DNA from: Dehalococcoidia bacterium
GTDB lineage: Bacteria; Chloroflexota; Dehalococcoidia; Dehalococcoidales; JAUVZE01
Length of the DNA: 14,766 nt
Assembly: GCA_030602665.1 (NCBI GenBank)
Contig: JAUVZE010000011.1
Coordinates: 1-14,766, forward strand
Direction of reading: 5' to 3'
Shown here: in pieces, positions 4,515 to 11,250 of the stretch
How positions within the stretch are numbered: position 1 is the stretch's first letter
How the letters are laid out: each line of letters opens with the position of its first letter
Notes under the pieces: generated by a model
What the model was told of the DNA's origin: nothing
The model's database searches: none
Seen by the model: only the letters and a program-made list of their open reading frames with translations
Position numbers and translations under genes: made by a program

Positions 4515-6239
4515 TTATCTTGATATATTTATACCTTTTTCATCAGTAACGAGATACATATCCTCAATTAGCAACGAATGCTTCCGGTAAGCCCACACAT
4601 ACTCAGCACTGCCAATCATCCCTGATTGAAGTCTGTTAGTTTCCTGCTTGGTAAAACTCAAAGTAACCGCATTTTGCTTTGCCAAAAGATGCCCGATATT
4701 CCGATTAAAGGCATCACTTAAGGAAACGTGGGCCGGCATCATACCCCATCCCTTTATTTTCTCTTCCATTTTAGCCAGTTGAGATATTCCTGCCCAATAA
4801 ACATCGGCTCCGGTGTTACCGTGTTTAACTGCTGGAATCACATGCTCAAGCAAGTTTCTTTCCAGTAGGTCATAAAATCGCTTACCTTCTTCCGTGAAGA
4901 CTAGAGTTCTAGCAACGTCAGAACAGGCGTGAAGTATACCATTGTGAAAGAGTTCAATACCGACATCAATCTTGAAAGAATTCATTTCCGCCGATAATGG
5001 ATAGTTGGTAGCTTGAGAAGGACTAATAATTCGTGTGCCGGCGTGCATAACAGCTGCCTTCTTGCGGCCTATTGAGGGTTTATACCAGCTTAATGAGGGT
5101 TTATACCTAGTTAATAGTTCATCCACCAGCTTGTAGAATTTCTCTTCGGCATCCATCTCTGTCAGGTTTTTCTTAGCCTTGATTCCCTCTTCCACAAAGG
5201 CGAGGGTCTTTTCTGTAGCCCAGCGGGTAATCTGGCCAGCAATTACATAGTATGGCAGGTCAAAGTGGGCGGTTTCTTCCTGCCAGGCTCGGAATAGATT
5301 GGTAGCGTTTTTAATCTTGTCCAAGCCAATCTCAAGTGCGCGACCGATGTCTAAATCCTTTTCTTCAACCCCCAGAGCGGCATTACCGACGAGATTATCC
5401 AGAGCTTCTCTTAAATTTCCATACTCATTTACCCTTGTTAAATTGGAGTGCTCAGTAGGCTCTTGGCTTAGTACAAAGATTTGGTGACCATTATAAAGGG
5501 CAAGGCATCCATCTTTAATCTCGTCCCACGGCAAAGCTGTTAATCCCTGGATATGTATCTTGGAACTGGCTAGAAGGCAAGAGACATTACTCTTCTTCAT
5601 TAGGGCATCAAGTGGAGCTAATCTGTCGCTGTTACTCATTGATAGACTTTCTTTTATTAAAGCTTTATCCTCACTTTTTTGAGTTGATACTTTATTAATT
5701 AAAGCCGTAGCTGTTGCCTCGGCGGAAGAGCGGTCTTTGTTATACAGAGAAATAGCTCTTTCCTTGTTAACCTCGTAAAGCAGAATTCTAATATCCCTTT
5801 TTGTAAAGGGGGTTAAATCGACATGAAACTGTCCTTGAAACTCTCGATATTTATCTAGAGCCATATCTCTACTTACTTTTACCCTGTTTACTGGCAATAC
5901 TCTAGCCAGTGCCTCCGCGTGATTAGTTGGGCTAGCTTTTAGAGCTTCCTGGCTTTTCTCCCAAGTAAAATATAGCCTATAATAGATTGTCTTTATTGGC
6001 TTACTGATGGTGCTAAAAACACGCCCACCGGGTGTATAGTCGCTTGCCGTGACCTCCGCAACAATTAAATAGTACTCATTGTCGGGGGCCTTAATCAGTA
6101 TCGGCCCTACATCTTTAAGGGAATCTAGATTTTCAATGACAACTTGAGGATTTTCCAGTATTAAGCCTATTTCTTCCCTCATTGCGTTTAAGTTACTAAT
6201 CACTTCTACTGATATTGCCTTTCCCTGTTTGTTACTCAT
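4515..6239 (-). CDS. Divergent M24 (creatinase/aminopeptidase P-like) metallopeptidase-family protein with long N-terminal extension
   Basis: The 574-residue protein has no signal peptide or membrane segment. The C-terminal ~240 residues read as a pita-bread (M24) domain. Candidate metal ligands are all present: D425 (KIDVG), D441 (CSDVART), H517 (RNIGH), E546 (GSAEY) and E559 (IEDMYLVT), the last followed by the typical VTDEKG ending. The two Asp are 16 residues apart rather than the more usual 11, and the E-E interval is short, so the fold is divergent. Residues about 202-330 resemble a creatinase N-terminal domain (LLASSKIHIQGLTALP). Residues 1-200 are unlike anything I recognise. The start is firm: GAAGGAGGG 6 bases before ATG. 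The gene opposes its neighbours, is flanked by long non-coding DNA and looks more AT-rich, which may indicate a separate origin. Substrate unknown; peptidase or ligand-binding roles are possible. Confidence 0.6.
   Translation of the reverse strand: MSNKQGKAISVEVISNLNAMREEIGLILENPQVVIENLDSLKDVGPILIKAPDNEYYLIVAEVTASDYTPGGRVFSTISKPIKTIYYRLYFTWEKSQEALKASPTNHAEALARVLPVNRVKVSRDMALDKYREFQGQFHVDLTPFTKRDIRILLYEVNKERAISLYNKDRSSAEATATALINKVSTQKSEDKALIKESLSMSNSDRLAPLDALMKKSNVSCLLASSKIHIQGLTALPWDEIKDGCLALYNGHQIFVLSQEPTEHSNLTRVNEYGNLREALDNLVGNAALGVEEKDLDIGRALEIGLDKIKNATNLFRAWQEETAHFDLPYYVIAGQITRWATEKTLAFVEEGIKAKKNLTEMDAEEKFYKLVDELLTRYKPSLSWYKPSIGRKKAAVMHAGTRIISPSQATNYPLSAEMNSFKIDVGIELFHNGILHACSDVARTLVFTEEGKRFYDLLERNLLEHVIPAVKHGNTGADVYWAGISQLAKMEEKIKGWGMMPAHVSLSDAFNRNIGHLLAKQNAVTLSFTKQETNRLQSGMIGSAEYVWAYRKHSLLIEDMYLVTDEKGINISR
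5073..5114. repeat. Two-copy 21-base tandem repeat inside the M24-like gene
   Basis: Units at 5073-5093 and 5094-5114 share TGAGGGTTTATACC and match at 18 of 21 bases. They encode consecutive YKPS-containing heptads (around residues 379-391) without breaking the frame, so this is a recent in-frame duplication in a linker before the metal-binding part. Confidence 0.6.
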
Positions 6240-6250
6240 CTTTACCCTCC

Positions 6251-6263
6251 TTCCTTATAGGAA
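6251..6263. promoter_or_regulatory. Small dyad overlapping the leader of the M24-like gene
   Basis: TTCCT (6251-6255), TAT, AGGAA (6259-6263) forms a symmetrical site next to, and partly overlapping, the minus-strand Shine-Dalgarno region of the gene starting at 6239. It could be a small operator or a hairpin that masks ribosome binding; it may also be chance. Confidence 0.2.
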
Positions 6264-6735
6264 AATAAAAGTTACCACGCCGGATATCTCAACACTAGTG
6301 CTTCCCCTCGCCCCTCATTGTATCAAAAGACTTATGGTCGTGCTTCGGGGACGAGCAAAGTAATCCTTTACGTTTTCCATCTCTCACCCCATTGAGATTT
6401 TATGTAGTCATGACCGGTATTGTTTTAAGCCATTATACTACCATATGCTAATAGGGCGTTTTGTGCAATAGTGCCATGTAACTTCAGTTCATCAGTTAAC
6501 CATTCAATGTTGCGTTCTCAGCCAATGAGCCAGCTCAGTTTCCCCCAATCCCTCACTAAGACTCATGCGCAACAATAGAAACAAATTTAGTGATGGGCGC
6601 TTTTTGGAGTTATAATTAAGGGTGTATTCCACATAGTAAAATCGGGAGTCATCGGATGAGTGTTGCCATAGAGCTGTTTATAGCCGGGCTGGTCATGGGG
6701 CGGGTCTTTTGTGGCTCCTCTGGATATACGTTGAC
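6264..6735. other. Long stretch without a recognisable gene
   Basis: No frame here gives a convincing protein. It has a TATAAT at 6611-6616 lacking a good -35 box and, downstream, a 27-codon frame (6656-6739) starting MSVAIELFIAGLVMGR, which resembles the first transmembrane helix of a membrane protein before reaching a stop. I take it as possible gene debris. No tRNA, CRISPR or transposase remnant was seen. Confidence 0.4.
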
Positions 6736-6765
6736 TTGACAAAACCATACAAAGCATTTTATTCT
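6736..6765 (+). promoter_or_regulatory. Possible upstream promoter of the tRNA-Thr/tuf operon
   Basis: A consensus TTGACA (6736-6741), an 18-base spacer and TATTCT (6760-6765) would start transcription near 6772, about 165 bases before tRNA-Thr(GGU). It is weaker than the proximal promoter at 6892-6920 because of its -10 box. Confidence 0.4.
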
Positions 6766-6891
6766 ATGTTTATAGTTCTTTATTGTCGCTTGAGATTTGG
6801 CCTCACAACTGTAATTCAGTATGTAGCCCTAGACTAGCGACCTCATACTGGTGACCGAAACGGAGTCTTCAAAAAGAATGCGACCTACTGC

Positions 6892-6920
6892 TTGACTTTT
6901 CATTTTCGTTACCTTAGAAT
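6892..6920 (+). promoter_or_regulatory. Sigma-70-type promoter of tRNA-Thr(GGU)-tuf
   Basis: TTGACT (6892-6897), 17 bases, TAGAAT (6915-6920) predicts a start near 6927, just before the tRNA 5' end at 6936. The -35 box and spacing are the same as in the promoter of tRNA-Thr(UGU) at 1241-1269. Confidence 0.7.
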
Positions 6921-6935
6921 TAGCTACGAAAATGT

Positions 6936-7008
6936 GCCCACATAGCTCAGTCGGTAGAGCACGTTCTTGGTAAGAACGGGGTCACCAGTTCGAATCTGGT
7001 TGTGGGCT
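6936..7008 (+). tRNA. tRNA-Thr (anticodon GGU)
   Basis: Acceptor GCCCACA/TGTGGGC, D arm GCTC/GAGC, anticodon stem CGTTC/GAACG with loop TTGGTAA (anticodon GGT), and T arm ACCAG TTCGAAT CTGGT form a full cloverleaf. The discriminator is T and CCA is not encoded. It reads ACC/ACU. It ends 23 bases before tuf, and the two share a promoter, as with thrT-tufB in E. coli; RNase P/Z processing would release it from the tuf mRNA. Confidence 0.95.
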
Positions 7009-7031
7009 GTGGCTAAAAGGGAGGATTAAAA

Positions 7032-8237
7032 ATGGCTAAAAAGAAATTTGAGCGGACTAAGCCCCATTGCAATGTGGGCACCATCGGTCATGTTGACCAT
7101 GGCAAAACAACCTTAACCTCGGCGATGACCTTAGTACTGTCTAAGGTGGGTCCTACCCAATTCCGCGAGTTTTACTCTATTGATAATGCGCCTGAGGAGA
7201 AGGCACGTGGCTTAACTATTGCCATCGCCCATATCGAGTATGAGACCGAGAAGCGACATTATGCTCATATTGACTGCCCCGGTCATGCCGATTACATTAA
7301 AAATATGATAACCGGTGCTGCCCAGATGGACGGCGCCATATTGGTTGTCGCTGCCGATGATGGGGTGATGCCTCAGACCAGGGAGCACCTTCTGCTGGCG
7401 CGTCAGGTGGAAGTGCCCTATATAATAACTTGCCTGAACAAAGTAGACCTGGTGGACGATGCAGAGCTATTGGAGGTGACTGAGCTAGAGCTAAGGGAGG
7501 AACTCTTCCCCAAATATGGCTTCCCCGGCGAGGAGATCCCCATAGTGAGGGTGAGTGCCACTAAGGCGCTGGAGTGTGGTTGTGCTAAGAGGGAGTGTCA
7601 GTGGTGTGGCCCCGTCTGGAAGCTTCTCGATGCCATAGATGACTATATTCCTACCCCGGTAAGAGCCAAAGACCAGCCATTCTTAATGCCGGTGGAGGAT
7701 GTTTTTAGCATCAAGGGTCGAGGTACGGTACCGACAGGCAGGGTTGAGCGGGGTGTAATTAATCCCGGGGATGAGGTGGAGCTAGTTGGCTTACATCACG
7801 AGCCGCGCAAGATAGTGGCTACCAGCCTGGAGATGTTTCATAAGACCTTAGATTATGCTGAACCCGGGGATGCGGTGGGTATTCTACTTAGAGGTGTAGA
7901 CCGGGAAGATATAGAGCGAGGTCAGGTGTTGGCTGCTCCGGGTACTATTAAGCCGCACACTTATGCTGAGGCTGAGGTGTATGTTTTGAGTAAGGAAGAG
8001 GGGGGCAGGCATACACCCTTCTTCAACGGCTATAAGCCTCAATTCTATATTCGGACGACCGATGTTACTGGAACCATTGAGCTACCAGAAGGGGTAGAGA
8101 TGGTCATGCCCGGTGATAACGTAACCATGAAGATAAAGCTCATTTATCCGGTAGCCTTAGAAAAGGGCCTGCGTTTTGCTATTCGGGAAGGGGGGAAAAC
8201 GGTAGGTGCTGGTTCCTTCAGCCGCATCATAGAGTAG
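7032..8237 (+). CDS. tuf: Translation elongation factor Tu
   Basis: EF-Tu carries aminoacyl-tRNA to the ribosome as a GTP complex. All G motifs are present: P-loop GHVDHGKT (19-26), switch I ARGLT with T62, DCPGH (81-85) with the catalytic His85, NKVD (136-139) and SATK (175-178). Domains 2 and 3 follow, ending GGKTVGAGSFSRIIE. Length 401 is normal. Two oddities stand out. Switch I reads RGLTIAIAHIEY where RGITINTAHVEY is usual. A cysteine cluster CGCAKRECQWC (C182, C184, C189, C192) sits between the SATK loop and the last helix of the G domain and looks like a metal-binding knuckle. I half recall similar sequences in Dehalococcoidia EF-Tu but cannot confirm it. GGGAGG lies about 7 bases before the ATG. 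The gene follows tRNA-Thr and leads into rpmG. Confidence 0.97.
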   Translation: MAKKKFERTKPHCNVGTIGHVDHGKTTLTSAMTLVLSKVGPTQFREFYSIDNAPEEKARGLTIAIAHIEYETEKRHYAHIDCPGHADYIKNMITGAAQMDGAILVVAADDGVMPQTREHLLLARQVEVPYIITCLNKVDLVDDAELLEVTELELREELFPKYGFPGEEIPIVRVSATKALECGCAKRECQWCGPVWKLLDAIDDYIPTPVRAKDQPFLMPVEDVFSIKGRGTVPTGRVERGVINPGDEVELVGLHHEPRKIVATSLEMFHKTLDYAEPGDAVGILLRGVDREDIERGQVLAAPGTIKPHTYAEAEVYVLSKEEGGRHTPFFNGYKPQFYIRTTDVTGTIELPEGVEMVMPGDNVTMKIKLIYPVALEKGLRFAIREGGKTVGAGSFSRIIE

Positions 8238-8240
8238 ATT

Positions 8241-8408
8241 ATGGCTAGAAAAGCGGAAGCGAGGGTTATCATTCATCTTGCCTGTACTGAGTGCAAGGAG
8301 CGGACATACACTACTACCAAGAATAGAAGGAATGACCCCCAGCGACTGGAGCTTAGGAAATATTGCCCTCGTTGTCGTACCCACCGACTTCACCGGGAGA
8401 TAAAATAG
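8241..8408 (+). CDS. rpmG: 50S ribosomal protein L33
   Basis: This 55-residue protein begins MARKAEARVIIHLACTECKE, with TTTKNRRNDPQRLELRKYC and CPRCRTHRLHREIK after it: a standard bacterial L33 of the zinc-binding (C+) type, with cysteine pairs CTEC (C15, C18) and CPRC (C42, C45). It starts 3 bases after the tuf stop, and no strong Shine-Dalgarno is visible, suggesting translation by coupling to tuf. The order tuf-rpmG-secE-nusG-rplK is conserved in many bacteria. Retention of the zinc-binding form suggests zinc is not chronically limiting, though a second paralogue could exist elsewhere. Confidence 0.95.
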   Translation: MARKAEARVIIHLACTECKERTYTTTKNRRNDPQRLELRKYCPRCRTHRLHREIK

Positions 8409-8441
8409 GTAAGCGACTAAGAAATAGGTAAGATTCTTGCT

Positions 8442-8660
8442 ATGACACATCATCCGGCGACTGCCAAGCGAAGTGGTTCAAGATTTAGATTCATTGGTGA
8501 AACTATAGCCGAGTTAAAGAAGGTGGTTTGGCTCACCAGACGAGAGGCTATTTATTTGACAGCTTTAGTGTTGGTTGTCGCCGTTGCCATGGGTATATTC
8601 CTGGGAGCAATTGACTACGGTTTTACTCAATTGGTGGATAAGCTGTTTTTAGGTAGGTAG
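8442..8660 (+). CDS. secE: Preprotein translocase subunit SecE
   Basis: SecE is the small membrane subunit of the SecYEG protein-export channel. The 72-residue product has the bacterial single-span form: a basic amphipathic region with the signature ETIAELKKVVWLTRREA (about 20-36), then one transmembrane helix (about 38-58, YLTALVLVVAVAMGIFLGAI), and a short tail. The start is ATG 8442 with only a weak AGGTAAG upstream. Position between rpmG and nusG supports the assignment. The 33 bases before it contain a partial 19-base duplication (AAATAGGTAAG at 8403-8413 and 8422-8432), which spans the rpmG stop. Confidence 0.95.
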   Translation: MTHHPATAKRSGSRFRFIGETIAELKKVVWLTRREAIYLTALVLVVAVAMGIFLGAIDYGFTQLVDKLFLGR

Positions 8661-8753
8661 GACTTGGCTATTTCCCCAGATTGAGTCAAAGGGCTACAGT
8701 CCAGGAAATAACCTTTTCCTTTTTTGAAAATCTTTATCTGGGTGAGGTCGTTT

Positions 8754-9287
8754 GTGGAAGAAAACCAAAAGCATTGGTTTGTGGTTCATACCTACTCGGG
8801 GTATGAGGAACGGGTTAAGCAGAATTTAGAGCAACGCATCAAGTTCATGGATGCCGGTGATAAAATCTCCCAGGTAATAATACCTACTGAAGAGGAGATT
8901 GAGGTTAGAAACGGGCAGAGGCGGACGGTGACTAAGAAGATATTGCCTGGTTATATCCTTGTCCAGATGAGAATGACTGACCAGAGCTGGAATATAGTGC
9001 GTAATACCCCTGGTGTCACCGGTTTTGTTGGTAGTGGTAATAAGCCGACTCCGCTCAAGGAAGAGGAAGTTGACCAGATATTGAAACAAATGGCGGCTGA
9101 AGCACCCAGGGTTAAGGTTGGCTTCCGCAAGGGACAGAGCATTCGGGTGACTGATGGTCCCTTTATTGATTTTGTGGGGGTAGTGGATGAAATAAGTCTA
9201 GGAAAGGGTAAGGCTAAAGTATTTCTTTCCCTTTTTGGCAGAGAAACATCAGTGGAACTTGACTTCTTACAGATGGAGAAGCTCTAA
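8754..9287 (+). CDS. nusG: Transcription termination/antitermination protein NusG
   Basis: NusG binds RNA polymerase and promotes processivity, Rho termination or coupling to ribosomes. The NGN domain begins KHWFVVHTYSGYEERVKQNL and includes LPGYILVQM and NTPGVTGFVG. The C-terminal KOW domain has VTDGPFIDFVGVVDEI and ends near LDFLQMEKL. I place the start at GTG 8754 because GGTGAGGT (8741-8748) lies 5 bases before it, giving 177 aa, the family norm. An upstream TTG at 8724 would add ten residues, has no ribosome-binding site and is preceded by a T-run. Spacing to rplK (16 bases) indicates one operon. Confidence 0.95.
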   Translation: MEENQKHWFVVHTYSGYEERVKQNLEQRIKFMDAGDKISQVIIPTEEEIEVRNGQRRTVTKKILPGYILVQMRMTDQSWNIVRNTPGVTGFVGSGNKPTPLKEEEVDQILKQMAAEAPRVKVGFRKGQSIRVTDGPFIDFVGVVDEISLGKGKAKVFLSLFGRETSVELDFLQMEKL

Positions 9288-9303
9288 ACTTTAGGAGACA
9301 CCA

Positions 9304-9726
9304 GTGGCGAAAAAGGTTAAAATAGTGATCAAACTACAGATTGAGGCCGGGAAGGCAAATCCAGCCCCTCCAATAGGTTCAGCTCTAGGACAGCACGGGG
9401 TTAATATTATGGCCTTTTGTAAGGAGTATAATGAGCGCACCGCGGCACAGACTGGCTCTATTATTCCCGTTGAAATAACTGTTTATAATGACCGGTCATT
9501 TACCTTTATTACCAAAACGCCGCCGGCCGGTGATTTGCTGAGGAAGGCAGTAGGTGTGGAAAAGGGGGCTAATACCCCTGGTCATGAAAAGGTGGGGGTG
9601 TTATCCCGAGATAAGCTTCGGGAGATAGCTCAGCTTAAGGCTAAGGACCTGAATGCTACTAGTATTGAGGGGGCGGAGCGAATTATTGAAGGCACTGCTC
9701 GCAGTATGGGCATTGAGATAGAGTGA
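9304..9726 (+). CDS. rplK: 50S ribosomal protein L11
   Basis: L11 forms the GTPase-associated centre with 23S rRNA. The 140-residue protein has the N-terminal proline-rich hinge NPAPPIGSALGQHGVNIMAF (about 19-38) and the C-terminal rRNA-binding part with AQLKAKDLNATSIEGAERII. The start is GTG 9304, preceded by TAGGAG about 8 bases upstream. The usual next genes rplA, rplJ and rplL are absent; a dehydrogenase gene starts 33 bases after the stop. Thus the ribosomal operon is broken here, and L1 autoregulation of an L11-L1 transcript cannot operate in its usual form. Confidence 0.97.
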   Translation: MAKKVKIVIKLQIEAGKANPAPPIGSALGQHGVNIMAFCKEYNERTAAQTGSIIPVEITVYNDRSFTFITKTPPAGDLLRKAVGVEKGANTPGHEKVGVLSRDKLREIAQLKAKDLNATSIEGAERIIEGTARSMGIEIE

Positions 9727-9759
9727 AAGGGCAGAATACTATAAAGGCATGTGTAAGAT

Positions 9760-11250
9760 ATGGCGCTTCTAGAGGAGCCGATAAAAGAGATACTAAAACT
9801 CAGGAACTATATCAATGGAGAGTGGGTTGAGTCGGAATCAGAGCAGATTTTGGATGTGGTAAACCCGGCCACTCAGAAGACCCTAGCCAAAGTTACCATG
9901 TCTACAAAAGATGAGGTAAATGCGGCGGTAGAAGCGGCCAGAGAGGCTTTCCCTGAATGGAGACAGACAACACCACTTGCCAGGGCAAGATACCTTTTCA
10001 GATTGAAAGAATTAATGGAAGATAATTTTGAGCAGCTAAGCAGAGTCCAGACAATGGAGCATGGGAAGACCATTGATGAATCAAGGGGGGAAACGAGGCG
10101 TGGCATTGAGATGGTTGAGGTTGCCACCGGGATTCCCTCTTTAATGATGGGATATAATTTAGAGGATATCGCCACCGGTATAGACGAATATGTAATTTAT
10201 CAACCTATAGGCGTTTTCTGCCACATTGCCCCATTTAACTTCCCATTTATGGTGCCACTTTGGTTCTCCCCATTTGCTCTGGCTACTGGCAATACCTTTA
10301 TCGTAAAACCGTCGCCCAGAGACCCCATCAGTCAGGTAAAGCTAGCCGAACTGATGGACGAAGCTGGCATACCGCCCGGTGTCTATAACATAGTCCACGG
10401 CGGCGTTGATGTTTCAACAAACCTACTGGAACACCCTGATATTAAGGGGGTAACCTTCGTTGGCTCGACTCCGGTGGGGAAAGTCATCTACAGAAAATGC
10501 GGTGAGACTGGTAAGAGGGTGATTGCCCAATGCGGAGCCAAGAACTTTATGATCGTTATGCCTGATTGTGACCAGGAGAGGACCGTAGCCGCTCTTATGA
10601 CCTCTTTCTTCGGTAATACCGGTCAGAGGTGCCTGTCCGGTGCCAACCTGGTTATCGTTAGTGAAGATGATGCCTTCTACAAAAAATTCCTAGATGCCTT
10701 TGTTGGCGCTGCCTCCAAGATAAAGGTTGGTTATGGCTTGGATGAATCAATCCAGATGGGCCCGATGCAAACGGTAGACAGTAAGAAGAGCGTCATTGGA
10801 TATATAGAATGCGGCATAAGAGAAGGAGCCAAGCTTATCCTTGATGGCAGGAAACCAAATGTTGTTGGCGATTATCCAGATACCGCCTTCCTGAACCCAA
10901 CTGTTTTCGAAGGCGTAACCCCAGGAATGACAATCTGCGAGGAAGAAATCTTTGGTCCAGTAGCGAGCGTGCTAAGGGCTAAAGACCTTGACGAAGCAAT
11001 AGAGATATGTAATGCCAACTCGTATGGTAATGGTGATGCCATCTTTACTTCAAGTGGCAAAGCTGCCAGAGAGTTTCAGTATCGAGTTGAATCTGGTAAT
11101 GTCGGCATAAATATTGGCATAGTGGCTCCTATGGCATTCTTCCCGTTCAGCGGAATGAAGGATTCCTTCTTTGGGGTTTTGCATGGCCAAGGTAGAGATG
11201 CCATTCGTTTCTTCACCGAAAGTAAAGTTGTCATCCAGAGGTGGTTTTAG
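9760..11250 (+). CDS. mmsA: CoA-acylating methylmalonate-/malonate-semialdehyde dehydrogenase
   Basis: An aldehyde dehydrogenase-fold enzyme (496 aa) of the MmsA/IolA type: semialdehyde + CoA + NAD+ gives propionyl-CoA or acetyl-CoA + CO2 + NADH. Type-specific signs are RNYINGEWVES (15-25), MEHGKTIDESRGETRRGIE (99-117), IAPFNFPFMVP (156-166), FVGSTPVGK (233-241), QCGAKNFMIVMPDC (257-270) in place of the glutamate base of ordinary aldehyde dehydrogenases, and catalytic C291 in GQRCLSG. The C-terminal SGMKDSFFG and FFTESKVV are also typical. ATG 9760 has no strong Shine-Dalgarno. Only 33 bases separate it from rplK, so readthrough from the ribosomal operon is possible, though a weak promoter could lie there. 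The following gene starts at the base after its stop. The aminotransferase two genes on would produce its substrate, from beta-alanine or 3-aminoisobutyrate. Confidence 0.85.
   Translation: MALLEEPIKEILKLRNYINGEWVESESEQILDVVNPATQKTLAKVTMSTKDEVNAAVEAAREAFPEWRQTTPLARARYLFRLKELMEDNFEQLSRVQTMEHGKTIDESRGETRRGIEMVEVATGIPSLMMGYNLEDIATGIDEYVIYQPIGVFCHIAPFNFPFMVPLWFSPFALATGNTFIVKPSPRDPISQVKLAELMDEAGIPPGVYNIVHGGVDVSTNLLEHPDIKGVTFVGSTPVGKVIYRKCGETGKRVIAQCGAKNFMIVMPDCDQERTVAALMTSFFGNTGQRCLSGANLVIVSEDDAFYKKFLDAFVGAASKIKVGYGLDESIQMGPMQTVDSKKSVIGYIECGIREGAKLILDGRKPNVVGDYPDTAFLNPTVFEGVTPGMTICEEEIFGPVASVLRAKDLDEAIEICNANSYGNGDAIFTSSGKAAREFQYRVESGNVGINIGIVAPMAFFPFSGMKDSFFGVLHGQGRDAIRFFTESKVVIQRWF

Noticed and set aside
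276..6935. Insertion sequence, integrase or CRISPR array in the gene-poor stretches
   Set aside because: No transposase or integrase frame, no terminal inverted repeats framing a gene, and no regularly spaced repeats were seen.
8724..8753. TTG 8724 as the nusG start
   Set aside because: No Shine-Dalgarno precedes it and it lies in a T-rich run; GTG 8754 has GGTGAGGT at the right distance and gives the usual length.
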